A stretch of 64,000 bases of DNA from Physella acuta. Lineage: Eukaryota; Mollusca; Gastropoda; Physidae. The notes under the pieces are model-generated. The model was not told the origin of the DNA, ran no database searches, and saw only the letters and a list, made by a program, of their open reading frames with translations. Made by a program: the position numbers and the translations under genes. Shown here in pieces: positions 1-16,482 of this stretch (its first letter is position 1; every line of letters starts with the position of its first letter). The stretch covers positions 756,001-820,000 of the forward strand of contig NW_026731570.1 of NCBI RefSeq assembly GCF_028476545.1, in the 5' to 3' direction.

Positions 1-687
1 CAGCCACGAAGTAGATTTTTTTAAGATCAGCCACGCAGTAGTTTCTTTTTTAATCAACCACGCAGTAGTTTTTGAACGAGCAGTCATGTTGTATTGTAAG
101 ACTTTGAGAACGCTGCGCACACAAAATACACGTTGCAGGCCACCTTTCCCCCCTAGAGAGAGCAATGCCCGCCAGCCTCAGTGTCTCATGAGCAGTGTTT
201 CTTCCAGACTTTTTTCTCCGAGGGGGGGGGGGGGGGCACTTGAAATTTTCTGGGGGGGGGGGCGGTATACTTTCTTCGGGGGGGGGGGGGGGCGGACACT
301 GTTAAAAGTATATATTTTCTATATAAATTATATGAATTTCATTTTGTTCGGGGGGGGGGGGGCTTAGCCCCCCCGAAGAGATGCCTGGAATAAACTCTGC
401 TCATGAGGGAGGTGGCAAGGCTCAGGGAGGCATGGGCGGAGTTAGTTTCAGCTATGTAAGGGCAGAGTTTCTTTCAGGCATTTCCTGTGTGAAGTGGGTG
501 GAGAATTCAAAGAACCCACACTTAGCCGCAACCCCTCAGACAAAATAGATTTTTTTTAGAAAGAGAATATTCTGAATATATACTTGTTTATGACAATAGT
601 CCTCCCTCCCCTCTCCGGATCTTTATATGCCACCCCCCCCCCCCCCCACCCCCCTCGAGAAAAAGGTCTGAAACAACCACTGTTACT
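1..687. other. Homopolymer-rich left flank, no gene
   Basis: Three imperfect ~28-bp repeats built on CAGCCACGCAGTAG occupy 1-90. G runs lie near 223-236, 253-263, 279-292 and 350-362, and a C run near 631-648. The open frame across 86-367 exists only because G runs encode glycine. I see no gene, RNA or transposon end here. The stretch is outside the tandem duplication that starts at 688. Confidence 0.6.
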
Positions 688-1255
688 TTGAACGTTTCAA
701 TTCGAACAAACAGGTAAAATCAATATAATCGATGAGATCATTCACTCACCGACTCGGTGGTTGAATCCCCCCTTCCCTCTATTTCATTCCTCCAGCAGTT
801 TAATATAAAAAAAAATAAAAAAAAACAAAACAAAACACAGTATTATCCTGAAATGAATGTCATAGCAAATTTAACTAGCTTTTAATCATTTCAAATTTGA
901 GTTTGTGTTAAATGTCATGCTGGAGTTAAGTAATTATATATTTATGAAATGAACATTAAAGGATGTCATTAGAACAGCAGTTTGCTAGGGTTATCGTAAG
1001 GTTGGGTATTTATCTATATGAAATTAACATTAAAAAATAGCTTTAGCACCGTGGTTATGTAAAAGAAATAGAGCATTAAACAACAATTTATTCACTTTTT
1101 TACACTTATTTATAATTTTCTAAATTTCACAAAAATCTCTGTTTTCTATATATGAATATAAAATATATAATTAAAATATTTTTGACACAGTTAACTATAA
1201 ATAATACTTGAATGAAGATCTGTTGTTTGTAATTTATGATTTATTGTATAGGGCC

Positions 1256-1258
<3 letters not shown>

Positions 1259-1302
<44 letters not shown>
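1259..1302. repeat. (TA)n microsatellite, 44 bp
   Basis: Uninterrupted TA repeat followed by CATACTAGCTGCATCCCG. The counterpart in copy 2 (9074-9281) is nearly five times longer. Confidence 0.95.
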
Positions 1303-1306
<4 letters not shown>

Positions 1307-2730
1307 CTAGCTGCATCCCGTGCTCCGCCACGGTAAATCTTTTTTAAATGTACCAACTTGGGAAAAGAACAAAACTAAACACAACACAAACGAACGCAAA
1401 AAAACAACGAAAAAACAAACACAACACTCATAACATAAACACAATTTAAATGCAATCATAAAGGCAAATTGCTCACAGTCTAGCCCGTTGCGCCAAATCG
1501 CGCCCTTTCCGGTGATTTGCAACCCCCTCAAACTTTCGATTTGCACCCCTTCCACCCACCCGCCCTAAAACTTTCGATTTCCACCCCCCCCCCCTCGCAA
1601 ATTTTTTCCAACCCACTTTGGCGCCCCTTACGGTCGGCACCCGGGGACATATGCCCCCCCCCCCCCCTCGCTACGCCTCTCCTATAAAACCCGAAAGATA
1701 GAATAATAATTAGAAAACAGTATAAATAATAGGCAGTATTTAAAATACCGTGTTTTACCTACACTATTTCACTTTATCCATTCACGCATTTTTTTCCAGT
1801 ACTTTAAATTTTAAAAATTTACAAAAGAGTTTCATAACTAAAACCATTGCGCACCTAATGAACGTGATGACGCGTCTATAATAGTGCTGAATAGTTGATT
1901 AAAAATTATAAGTAATAAACAGTAAGGCCTACATTCAGTGAAAAAAATAAATAAAAGATTGCCTTTTATCAATCCATGCTAATTATAATTTTCTAACAAT
2001 AATTTCCTCTTACACATCCGAATAATTTGCATTCACATTTTGCTAATTATATTATTGCAACACTAATGACGAACGTATATTTGCATTCACATTTTTTATT
2101 AGCGTGAGTTTAATGTATTTTTAAATTACCTCCTTTGTCAAAATTAGAAAAAAAAGAGTTAAATTAATTTGATTTTTCTACCGTACTGTTATTATGTTAT
2201 TAAAATGTATCCACTTTTTCTAGGAATATTAACGAAAACTATATTTGACATTGATCCTTTTAATATGTTTTAGCAATGTGCGTGTATTTAATATTCTCTT
2301 TACGTTATGCAAAATAGTACAAACAGTGGAAATTATAAAATAGCTCTATGCCACTATATAAACAAACCCATCTCTAATATATATATATATGTTTGTGTAT
2401 ATGTGTAAATGTGTACAAGCTTTTCATCATTGCCGACTTCATGGTAACGATGTTTATCTATATTTTGTTAATAATACAGTTGGTTGTAGCATTTTTTTTT
2501 TCTCCGTGGCTAGCATGTTTACGTCATGGTGTCGCCGCTTCCCCCCCCCCCTTCCTCATGTAATAATTGTCGATTTGAACTTAAAAGGGTATTTAAATTT
2601 AATTAATCGTTACTGGAACAAGAAAAAAAAGCATTTTTCTTCGGTACATTTTCCTTTTTTTGAATTGGTGTCACCCCCCCCCCCCCCAAATGCGGTCCGC
2701 ACCACCCGCTCCGTCCTCGCTATGCCCCTG
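1303..2730. other. AT-rich unclassified repeat sequence, no gene
   Basis: Begins with TACTAGCTGCATCCCGTG against the TA tract and contains C runs near 1582-1592 and 1659-1667. Short open frames on both strands carry no recognisable domain. A copy lies at 9282-10713. It is probably an old transposon of unknown class; I cannot assign it. Confidence 0.4.
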
Positions 2731-3148
2731 CATTGATTTCATCGTGATATTTTTTTCAGACTTTTCGAAATTAAGTAATTTACCACCACTCGCCGTGTCT
2801 TTGACAAAAAGAAGTATTTTTTTTTAAACAAACCACTAAACTTCAACCAGTTTTACATTTAGCTCGTTTAATTTCTTTGTGATATATACCATCAAGTTGA
2901 AGTTTCAATTCAGAATGGACAATTTAATAGGAAATACATTGAACTAGTGAGTAACTAAATATTCTCATAGAATAGCGATTGTTTATGTTTATTATTATAT
3001 CGTTCATTACCGAATGTTGCAGAACATTTTTTAATTTTGAAAATATAAAAAAAATAATTAATAATATGTGTGCATGAAGCAGAAGAGCCGCATCTTGACA
3101 TCAAAAAGAGCCGCATGCGGCTCGGGAGCCGCAGGTTGCCGACCCCTG
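2731..3148 (-). mobile_element. Non-autonomous hAT fragment A
   Basis: Ends in GGTTGCCGACCCCTG at 3148, the hAT-type terminal repeat whose reverse complement is CAGGGGTCGGCAACC. The palindromic GCCGCATGCGGC region lies just inside the end. The body matches the 5' half of the element at 44231-45024 in reverse. The other end is missing near 2731. Confidence 0.75.
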
Positions 3149-3309
3149 CTCTAGAGTATTTTTCATTGTCTGAATGGCGGGGCAGTCTAGGTCAGGGGTC
3201 GGCAACCTTTTGAGACCGAAGAGCCAAAAGTTACAATTTATAAAATTTCCCAGTTTTTAAAGAGCCGCCAACACTTTTTTTTAATATTATGATCTTTATT
3301 TAGGATTTG

Positions 3310-3800
<491 letters not shown>

Positions 3801-4061
3801 CTCAGCTTTAGAAAACAAAGAAGTACATTGAAATAGGGAGTAACTAAATATTCTAATAGAATAGCGAGTGTTTATTGTTTATATTAGTTATTATATCGTT
3901 CTTTACCGAGTGTTGCAGGCTAATAATTTTATGAGTTTTAAAAATAAAATAAAGCAATTATTAATAATTGTGCATGGAGCTGAAGAGCCGACCCCTGCTC
4001 TAGGCTGACAAGCTGTAAAAGACTTTGGGGAATACGTGTGTGAGCAATACCTTAAGAATTT

Positions 4062-4440
4062 TCTTGGTATTAATATTAAAGAAGGTTGATATCCGTGACA
4101 TCTAATGTTTCGATTGACAACTAACAATTACTAGGAGTTGTAATTAACACTTTTTATTAAACACCAAAACCTTTAAATACTTTTTTGAAATTTAATTTTC
4201 TATAATTTATAATAGAAGATATTTACTTATTTTTGCTTGAAAATATATTAATATTTGTTTCTTTTTCTTTTTACCTTTTAATTTTATAATTACCTCCCTT
4301 TAAAAGAACTCAATATTTGTTTTTTCCCTTAACAAAAAATTTCCACTCGCCAGATATTTTGACTCAAACAAAGGACGAGAGCAAACCGCTATGAACTGTG
4401 TTACACCTTGGTTCACTCCCGGGACTAACACTAATATTCT
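4062..4440 (-). repeat. Dispersed module M, reverse copy
   Basis: Reverse-strand copy of a ~350-bp module found nine times in the window, or ten counting the tandem duplicate. On the minus strand it begins TCCCGGGAGTGAACCAAGGT, runs through AATTACAACTCCTAGTAATTG and ends TATTAATACCAAGAA. As in other copies, its 5' side is a long C run (G run 4441-4457 on the plus strand). Confidence 0.85.
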
Positions 4441-4625
4441 GGGGGGGGGGGGGGGGGTTGTTGTGGTGTAAAGTGTATGTATGTGTGTGTGTGAGAGAGA
4501 GAGAGAGGGGGGGGGGGGGGGTTAATGGGTATATCTAATACCAGACTGTATTGGCATTTTAAATCAACAAAACCATAAATAATATAATACATGATTTGTA
4601 CAGTGTGATGCCTTTACATATATAT

Positions 4626-5116
<491 letters not shown>

Positions 5117-5377
5117 GATATATGTTTGTTTATAATCATACAAGAAAAATACATAAGTAGATATGTTTGACAACCAAGGTTTAACTTAATACATATTATG
5201 ATATGTGAGTTGTTACATAGTCTCCAATAAAACATAGACGTTTCCAATGTTCTATTTAGCTTCAATAATAGATAGGACAAGGTTACAAGAAGAAAATATA
5301 TCATACTAGCCGTCCTGGCCAGGCCCCGCTCTGGCTTCTGTGAAAAACCTTTCTGTTAAAGACCAGTACCTGTGTGT

Positions 5378-5690
5378 TTAGTTATCATCATAAACCCGGC
5401 ATTGCCCACCCAAACCACAACCAACCAAAACCAAAACAACAAAACGCAAACAAAATGCTAACACAAATACAAATACAAACGAAAACAAAAACCTAACAAC
5501 AAACCCAACCACAACCACAAACACCAATACAAACACAAAGAAAAAAACAAACAAAAAAGCAAACGAAAACGAAAACCTAACAACAAACCCAACCACAACC
5601 ACAAACACCAATACGAACACAAAGAAAAAAACAAACGAAAAAGCAAACGAAAACAAATCAAATCCAAACGCAAAACCAACCACAACCAAC
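5378..5690. repeat. A/C-rich tandem repeat, 84-bp period
   Basis: Two units starting CCTAACAACAAACCC at 5492 and 5576, in A/C-only sequence. On the minus strand it is open in more than one frame and yields V/F/L-rich peptides that look like membrane segments, but this follows from base composition. Confidence 0.7.
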
Positions 5691-6620
5691 AACTTATTCA
5701 TAGTCTTTTGCACTCACTTAAACGAACGCGCCTGTTTCAATTTAATGAACAATTATAATACTCCAAGCTTATCCGTAAAATACCTACAACATTTGCACTT
5801 GATCAATCCCCGCTAATTATGTAATTATTTATTTCCCAACACCAAAACAAAGTAATAAAAAGTAAATTCTTGTCCACTAATGCAATGGTTTTTATAAAGG
5901 GAAGTAATTGTGTTTTCCTAATTTATCAAAAGGAAGTAAGTGCTAAAGGACTAAATAAAGACATAATTAAAATTTTTGTAAAAGATAATATTTTTTTAAA
6001 ACTTGTGTTTAATAAACATGCCGACAATTATTACTTTCAGTTTGAAAAATGAAAATTATTTCCCAACACTTTCAATATTAATTTTTTAACTCATAAATTT
6101 TAACATTTAATTCCATCGGAGTATCCGTGACAAACGTCTTTTACACTTTACATATTACACGAGCCGACCCGCAGCTTATCATACGCCCCTATTCAATTGT
6201 TTAATTTTCTACTTTTCAGTAATTCATAATTTGTGAATTCGACAGTACCAATGCTGCCACTGAAAATATTTGCTTTAAAACACTACCCCCCCCCCCTTTC
6301 CCCTAACCCCGACCCTACACCCCCCCCCCCCCCTAATCTTAGTTATTTTTTAGTCACCTCCTGTAAGTTTAAAATCGAACTAAATTATCTGCCCCTAATA
6401 TAAACCCGGCTCTACGATTTGTAAACATTTAGCTTTGTAAACATTTAGCGTGACCACAGCTCACCAGACAATGTGGGGGTGGGGTGGGGGTGGTAGTGAT
6501 AGTGATAGAGAGAAAGAGAGGGGACTGCAAGGAGGCGCTTGCAGCTTGTTTTCTAACGGCTCCCAGAAGATAATTATATATATAGATGTTACATACAGAA
6601 TTGAGCTTTATATATTAGAT
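5691..6620. other. AT-rich spacer ending in LINE-type tail
   Basis: No gene recognised. C runs lie near 6287-6296 and 6319-6332. The last ~40 bp (ACATACAGAATTGAGC...TTAGAT, about 6590-6620) match a retroelement tail also seen near 52572. The next element starts directly after this tail. Confidence 0.45.
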
Positions 6621-7806
6621 GGTTGGTCAGTCCTTTTTAGGGCTGGCTGCCGGGGCCGAGAGGCGGTCAATCTACCTACTAACTCATCAACCGCAAATCT
6701 CGCTGTGGGGTTGCTCACATGCCCTCGAGATGAGTCACCCAGTACTTGTATTGGGTGGCTTCAAATGTACGAGGGGCTAATTTTCATTCTTCTATTTTTC
6801 AGCCTGATGACACCCCCCCCCTAAAAGAAATCTTAGGTGGGAGGTCCGTCACAAATCGCCAGCAAATCAACTCATCAACTACGTCAAACACAATTACCTC
6901 GCTCTCAACAAACTCACTAACACTCTGACGACACCCACCTAGGAGAAATCTTAGGTGGGAGGCTTCCGTCAAAACACCAGCAAACCAACTAACCATCTCT
7001 CAAAGACCAACCACTAAACTTACCTAAAATAAACACTCGTCAAACAGCTTCACTTTTGCCCACTTCAACTACTTCACCAAGCTCAAACTCTTCACATCTA
7101 CAACCCTCGACTCAGCAATATCAGCAAATCTTCACTCTTCAACGTCATCTCGCCCACCTCAATTACTCGACTACGACACAACTTCACTCTTCTTCAAAAC
7201 CACAATGAACAATAATTCAAAGCAACTCACGTCGAAAGATCTCTCAACACAAGGACCCCCAACTCAACTACTCTCTCCAAGCTCCACTCCATCGAACAAC
7301 TCTACTATCAACGACAATACACGAGACTCGCCCTTTCACCAACACATCATACCTCATCGATTCAACTCTACCATCAACGCCACGCCATCAAACTCATCCC
7401 TTCATCAACGGAACATCCCTCATTGATACTCTCGAACTACATCTACCAACCAAGATTCAACCACAACCTAATCAAGATAGTTATACGCGCAAGAACAAAG
7501 GCCAAGAACTACGTGAAGCGATCATGTATTGTCCTGTACTCTATGTTATATGTAAAGAAACCGGAAAAGGGAAAACAAGAAATCAGAAGAAGATGTGAAA
7601 ATGAAATCAAGGAACATGGAAAAAGAAATCAAGAAAACAGAAGGAAAATCAAGAAAATTACATTGTACATTTTTCTCTTTATGCAATGCTATGTATTGTA
7701 TCTATTTTATCATGTTCATGCAACCTCTCCACACAGCTAGCTCCTGGCTCTACAGGAGTGAACTGTGTGGAAGGAGATATATTAAACTTTTCAAAGAAAA
7801 AAAAAA
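6621..7806 (+). mobile_element. U2-headed-family retroelement lacking the U2 part
   Basis: Shares with 36729-38034 and 54373-55791 the 5' stem (CAGTCCTTTTTAGGGCTG), the hairpin around CACCCAGTACTTGTATTGGGTG, a pyrimidine tract ending in CAG, two copies of the hairpin unit built on TAGGTGGG, a long C/A-rich body, a 3' hairpin (7729-7770) and an A tail. No U2 sequence precedes it; it abuts the tail of another retroelement. Small S/T/N-rich open frames do not stay in one frame between copies, so I call no protein. Confidence 0.75.
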
Positions 7807-8502
7807 GCGTATTTATTTTAAAAATTTCAGCGTTTTTACTACAAATTTGATGTTGATGCATTTGTTTAAAATTGCAAATTAGAGTATTTAAAAAAAATGT
7901 CTGCGGATTTACTGCGTGTTTACTGAAGACTCGCATAATAATTAGCATTTTTACGTAACTAGTTGCACAAGTAAATGAAATATGACGTCACAGGCTCTAA
8001 ACCTTTCGTGCACAAAAAAATCAAAGTCAAATGTAGTTGTTGGCATTGCTATGTTAACCGTTTAAAAAACGATATAATGCGATTTTGATTCCAATCATAT
8101 ATGCCCTCCTTATTAGCAGCGGTTATTGACCGCTATGGCCGTATAATTTTTATTTCAACTTTTTACTTGTTTTTGTTAATCTCATGTTGAGTTTAAAAGG
8201 TGAGTTTAAAAAATTTACTTAAAATAGTAAAACATTGAGACTAGCTGTTTTTAGTGGGATTATCTTCATTTTTTATTAAGCCTTCTAACTAGCATATTTA
8301 TTTTAATTTTTATTCGATTAGCAGACTATGCAAAATGTCTCACAAACTAGGTACCCTATTAGCGGTATCAATTATGTTCCTTCATCTCATAGGAATTATG
8401 TCACCAATTTTTATACATTTTTTTCTTAAAGAATGTTAATGATTAAACTAGTAAATGAGTAGATTCAAAGATAATAAATTAACCATTTTAAAATAGTAAA
8501 AA
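7807..8502. other. AT-rich spacer, no gene
   Basis: Contains a LINE-like tail near 7846-7890 (TTGATGTTGATGCATTTG then TTAAAATTGCAAATTAG), followed by GCGTGTTTACTGAAGACTC. Similar 'TTTACTGAAGTCTCAC' strings recur at 59812 and 63968. Nothing else recognised. Confidence 0.4.
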
Positions 8503-9070
8503 TTGAACGTTTCAATTCGAACAAACAGGTAAAATCAATATAATCGATGAGATCATTCACTCACCGACTCGGTGGTTGAATCCCCCCTTCCCTCTATTTC
8601 ATTCCTCCAGCAGTTTAATATAAAAAAAAATAAAAAAAAACAAAACAAAACACAGTATTATCCTGAAATGAATGTCATAGCAAATTTAACTAGCTTTTAA
8701 TCATTTCAAATTTGAGTTTGTGTTAAATGTCATGCTGGAGTTAAGTAATTATATATTTATGAAATGAACATTAAAGGATGTCATTAGAACAGCAGTTTGC
8801 TAGGGTTATCGTAAGGTTGGGTATTTATCTATATGAAATTAACATTAAAAAATAGCTTTAGCACCGTGGTTATGTAAAAGAAATAGAGCATTAAACAACA
8901 ATTTATTCACTTTTTTACACTTATTTATAATTTTCTAAATTTCACAAAAATCTCTGTTTTCTATATATGAATATAAAATATATAATTAAAATATTTTTGA
9001 CACAGTTAACTATAAATAATACTTGAATGAAGATCTGTTGTTTGTAATTTATGATTTATTGTATAGGGCC

Positions 9071-9285
<215 letters not shown>

Positions 9286-10713
9286 CTAGCTGCATCCCGT
9301 GCTCCGCCACGGTAAATCTTTTTTAAATGTACCAACTTGGGAAAAGAACAAAACTAAACACAACACAAACGAACGCAAAAAAACAACGAAAAAACAAACA
9401 CAACACTCATAACATAAACACAATTTAAATGCAATCATAAAGGCAAATTGCTCACAGTCTAGCCCGTTGCGCCAAATCGCGCCCTTTCCGGTGATTTGCA
9501 ACCCCCTCAAACTTTCGATTTGCACCCCTTCCACCCACCCGCCCTAAAACTTTCGATTTCCACCCCCCCCCCCCCTCGCAAATTTTTTCCAACCCACTTT
9601 GGCGCCCCTTACGGTCGGCACCCGGGGACATATGCCCCCCCCCCCCTCGCTACGCCTCTCCTATAAAACCCGAAAGATAGAATAATAATTAGAAAACAGT
9701 ATAAATAATAGGCAGTATTTAAAATACCGTGTTTTACCTACACTATTTCACTTTATCCATTCACGCATTTTTTTCCAGTACTTTAAATTTTAAAAATTTA
9801 CAAAAGAGTTTCATAACTAAAACCATTGCGCACCTAATGAACGTGATGACGCGTCTATAATAGTGCTGAATAGTTGATTAAAAATTATAAGTAATAAACA
9901 GTAAGGCCTACATTCAGTGAAAAAAATAAATAAAAGATTGCCTTTTATCAATCCATGCTAATTATAATTTTCTAACAATAATTTCCTCTTACACATCCGA
10001 ATAATTTGCATTCACATTTTGCTAATTATATTATTGCAACACTAATTCCTTCTATGACGAACGTATATTTGCATTCACATTTTTTATTAGCGTGAGTTTA
10101 ATGTATTTTTAAATTACCTCCTTTGTCAAAATTAGAAAAAAAGAGTTAAATTAATTTGATTTTTCTACCGTACTGTTATTATGTTATTAAAATGTATCCA
10201 CTTTTTCTAGGAATATTAACGAAAACTATATTTGACATTGATCCTTTTAATATGTTTTAGCAATGTGCGTGTATTTAATATTCTCTTTACGTTATGCAAA
10301 ATAGTACAAACAGTGGAAATTATAAAATAGCTCTATGCCACTATATAAACAAACCCATCTCTAATATATATATATATGTTTGTGTATATGTGTAAATGTG
10401 TACAAGCTTTCATCATTGCCGACTTCATGGTAACGATGTTTATCTATATTTTGTTAATAATACAGTTGGTTGTAGCATTTTTTTTTCTCCGTGGCTAGCA
10501 TGTTTACGTCATGGTGTCGCCGCTTCCCCCCCCCCCTTCCTCATGTAATAATTGTCGATTTGAACTTAAAAGGGTATTTAAATTTAATTAATCGTTACTG
10601 GAACAAGAAAAAAAGCATTTTTCTTCGGTACATTTTCCTTTTTTTGAATTGGTGTCACCCCCCCCCCCCCAAATGCGGTCCGCACCACCCGCTCCGTCCT
10701 CGCTATGCCCCTG

Positions 10714-11130
10714 CATTGATTTCATCGTGATATTTTTTTCAGACTTTTCGAAATTAAGTAATTTACCACCACTCGCCGTGTCTTTGACAAAAAGAAGTAT
10801 TTTTTTTTAAACAAACCACTAAACTTCAACCAGTTTTACATTTAGCTCGTTTAATTTCTTTGTGATATATACCATCAAGTTGAAGTTTCAATTCAGAATG
10901 GACAATTTAATAGGAAATACATTGAACTAGTGAGTAACTAAATATTCTCATAGAATAGCGATTGTTTATGTTTATTATTATATCGTTCATTACCGAATGT
11001 TGCAGAACATTTTTTAATTTTGAAAATATAAAAAAAATAATTAATAATATGTGTGCATGAAGCAGAAGAGCCGCATCTTGACATCAAAAGAGCCGCATGC
11101 GGCTCGGGAGCCGCAGGTTGCCGACCCCTG
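10714..11130 (-). mobile_element. hAT fragment A, duplicate
   Basis: Copy-2 counterpart of 2731-3148, ending ...GACCCCTG at 11130. Confidence 0.75.
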
Positions 11131-11174
11131 CTCTAGAGTATTTTTCATTGTCTGAATGGCGGGGCAGTCTAGGT

Positions 11175-11976
<802 letters not shown>

Positions 11977-12040
11977 CTCTAGGCTGACAAGCTGTAAAAG
12001 ACTTTGGGGAATACGTGTGTGAGCAATACCTTAAGAATTT

Positions 12041-12419
12041 TCTTGGTATTAATATTAAAGAAGGTTGATATCCGTGACATCTAATGTTTCGATTGACAAC
12101 TAACAATTACTAGGAGTTGTAATTAACACTTTTTATTAAACACCAAAACCTTTAAATACTTTTTTGAAATTTAATTTTCTATAATTTATAATAGAAGATA
12201 TTTACTTATTTTTGCTTGAAAATATATTAATATTTGTTTCTTTTTCTTTTTACCTTTTAATTTTATAATTACCTCCCTTTAAAAGAACTCAATATTTGTT
12301 TTTTCCCTTAACAAAAAATTTCCACTCGCCAGATATTTTGACTCAAACAAAGGACGAGAGCAAACCGCTATGAACTGTGTTACACCTTGGTTCACTCCCG
12401 GGACTAACACTAATATTCT
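12041..12419 (-). repeat. Dispersed module M, reverse copy, duplicate
   Basis: Copy-2 counterpart of 4062-4440, again next to a G run. Confidence 0.85.
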
Positions 12420-12604
12420 GGGGGGGGGGGGGGGGGGTTGTTGTGGTGTAAAGTGTATGTATGTGTGTGTGTGAGAGAGAGAGAGAGGGGGGAGGGGGGG
12501 TTAATGGGTATATCTAATACCAGACTGTATTGGCATTTTAAATCAACAAAACCATAAATAATATAATACATGATTTGTACAGTGTGATGCCTTTACATAT
12601 ATAT

Positions 12605-13095
<491 letters not shown>

Positions 13096-13356
13096 GATAT
13101 ATGTTTGTTTATAATCATACAAGAAAAATACATAAGTAGATATGTTTGACAACCAAGGTTTAACTTAATACATATTATGATATGTGAGTTGTTACATAGT
13201 CTCCAATAAAACATAGACGTTTCCAATGTTCTATTTAGCTTCAATAATAGATAGGACAAGGTTACAAGAAGAAAATATATCATACTAGCCGTCCTGGCCA
13301 GGCCCCGCTCTGGCTTCTGTGAAAAACCTTTCTGTTAAAGACCAGTACCTGTGTGT

Positions 13357-13669
13357 TTAGTTATCATCATAAACCCGGCATTGCCCACCCAAACCACAAC
13401 CAACCAAAACCAAAACAACAAAACGCAAACAAAATGCTAACACAAATACAAATACAAACGAAAACAAAAACCTAACAACAAACCCAACCACAACCACAAA
13501 CACCAATACAAACACAAAGAAAAAAACAAACAAAAAAGCAAACGAAAACGAAAACCTAACAACAAACCCAACCACAACCACAAACACCAATACGAACACA
13601 AAGAAAAAAACAAACGAAAAAGCAAACGAAAACAAATCAAATCCAAACGCAAAACCAACCACAACCAAC
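13357..13669. repeat. A/C-rich 84-bp tandem repeat, duplicate
   Basis: Copy-2 counterpart of 5378-5690. Confidence 0.7.
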
Positions 13670-14597
13670 AACTTATTCATAGTCTTTTGCACTCACTTAA
13701 ACGAACGCGCCTGTTTCAATTTAATGAACAATTATAATACTCCAAGCTTATCCGTAAAATACCTACAACATTTGCACTTGATCAATCCCCGCTAATTATG
13801 TAATTATTTATTTCCCAACACCAAAACAAAGTAATAAAAAGTAAATTCTTGTCCACTAATGCAATGGTTTTTATAAAGGGAAGTAATTGTGTTTTCCTAA
13901 TTTATCAAAAGGAAGTAAGTGCTAAAGGACTAAATAAAGACATAATTAAAATTTTTGTAAAAGATAATATTTTTTTAAAACTTGTGTTTAATAAACATGC
14001 CGACAATTATTACTTTCAGTTTGAAAAATGAAAATTATTTCCCAACACTTTCAATATTAATTTTTTAACTCATAAATTTTAACATTTAATTCCATCGGAG
14101 TATCCGTGACAAACGTCTTTTACACTTTACATATTACACGAGCCGACCCGCAGCTTATCATACGCCCCTATTCAATTGTTTAATTTTCTACTTTTCAGTA
14201 ATTCATAATTTGTGAATTCGACAGTACCAATGCTGCCACTGAAAATATTTGCTTTAAAACACTACCCCCCCCCCCTTTCCCCTAACCCCGACCCTACACC
14301 CCCCCCCCCCTAATCTTAGTTATTTTTTAGTCACCTCCTGTAAGTTTAAAATCGAACTAAATTATCTGCCCCTAATATAAACCCGGCTCTACGATTTGTA
14401 AACATTTAGCTTTGTAAACATTTAGCGTGACCACAGCTCACCAGACAATGTGGGGGTGGGGTGGGGGTGGTAGTGATAGTGATAGAGAGAAAGAGAGGGG
14501 ACTGCAAGGAGGCGCTTGCAGCTTGTTTTCTAACGGCTCCCAGAAGATAATTATATATATAGATGTTACATACAGAATTGAGCTTTATATATTAGAT

Positions 14598-15783
14598 GGT
14601 TGGTCAGTCCTTTTTAGGGCTGGCTGCCGGGGCCGAGAGGCGGTCAATCTACCTACTAACTCATCAACCGCAAATCTCGCTGTGGGGTTGCTCACATGCC
14701 CTCGAGATGAGTCACCCAGTACTTGTATTGGGTGGCTTCAAATGTACGAGGGGCTAATTTTCATTCTTCTATTTTTCAGCCTGATGACACCCCCCCCCTA
14801 AAAGAAATCTTAGGTGGGAGGTCCGTCACAAATCGCCAGCAAATCAACTCATCAACTACGTCAAACACAATTACCTCGCTCTCAACAAACTCACTAACAC
14901 TCTGACGACACCCACCTAGGAGAAATCTTAGGTGGGAGGCTTCCGTCAAAACACCAGCAAACCAACTAACCATCTCTCAAAGACCAACCACTAAACTTAC
15001 CTAAAATAAACACTCGTCAAACAGCTTCACTTTTGCCCACTTCAACTACTTCACCAAGCTCAAACTCTTCACATCTACAACCCTCGACTCAGCAATATCA
15101 GCAAATCTTCACTCTTCAACGTCATCTCGCCCACCTCAATTACTCGACTACGACACAACTTCACTCTTCTTCAAAACCACAATGAACAATAATTCAAAGC
15201 AACTCACGTCGAAAGATCTCTCAACACAAGGACCCCCAACTCAACTACTCTCTCCAAGCTCCACTCCATCGAACAACTCTACTATCAACGACAATACACG
15301 AGACTCGCCCTTTCACCAACACATCATACCTCATCGATTCAACTCTACCATCAACGCCACGCCATCAAACTCATCCCTTCATCAACGGAACATCCCTCAT
15401 TGATACTCTCGAACTACATCTACCAACCAAGATTCAACCACAACCTAATCAAGATAGTTATACGCGCAAGAACAAAGGCCAAGAACTACGTGAAGCGATC
15501 ATGTATTGTCCTGTACTCTATGTTATATGTAAAGAAACCGGAAAAGGGAAAACAAGAAATCAGAAGAAGATGTGAAAATGAAATCAAGGAACATGGAAAA
15601 AGAAATCAAGAAAACAGAAGGAAAATCAAGAAAATTACATTGTACATTTTTCTCTTTATGCAATGCTATGTATTGTATCTATTTTATCATGTTCATGCAA
15701 CCTCTCCACACAGCTAGCTCCTGGCTCTACAGGAGTGAACTGTGTGGAAGGAGATATATTAAACTTTTCAAAGAAAAAAAAAA
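14598..15783 (+). mobile_element. U2-headed-family element, duplicate
   Basis: Copy-2 counterpart of 6621-7806, including the 3' hairpin and A tail. Confidence 0.75.
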
Positions 15784-16482
15784 GCGTATTTATTTTAAAA
15801 ATTTCAGCGTTTTTACTACAAATTTGATGTTGATGCATTTGTTTAAAATTGCAAATTAGAGTATTTAAAAAAAATGTCTGCGGATTTACTGCGTGTTTAC
15901 TGAAGACTCGCATAATAATTAGCATTTTTACGTAACTAGTTGCACAAGTAAATGAAATATGACGTCACAGGCTCTAAACCTTTCGTGCACAAAAAAATCA
16001 AAGTCAAATGTAGTTGTTGGCATTGCTATGTTAACCGTTTAAAAAACGATATAATGCGATTTTGATTCCAATCATATATGCCCTCCTTATTAGCAGCGGT
16101 TATTGACCGCTATGGCCGTATAATTTTTATTTCAACTTTTTACTTGTTTTTGTTAATCTCATGTTGAGTTTAAAAGGTGAGTTTAAAAAATTTACTTAAA
16201 ATAGTAAAACATTGAGACTAGCTGTTTTTAGTGGGATTATCTTCATTTTTTATTAAGCCTTCTAACTAGCATATTTATTTTAATTTTTATTCGATTAGCA
16301 GACTATGCAAAATGTCTCACAAACTAGGTACCCTATTAGCGGTATCAATTATGTTCCTTCATCTCATAGGAATTATGTCACCAATTTTTATACATTTTTT
16401 TCTTAAAGAATGTTAATGATTAAACTAGTAAATGAGTAGATTCAAAGATAATAAATTAACCATTTTAAAATAGTAAAAATTG

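Noticed and set aside
86-367. 93-codon Gly-rich frame
   Set aside because: Produced by long G runs at the left edge.
5378-5713. Possible small membrane protein on the minus strand
   Set aside because: A/C-only repeat sequence yields Val/Phe/Leu strings by composition.
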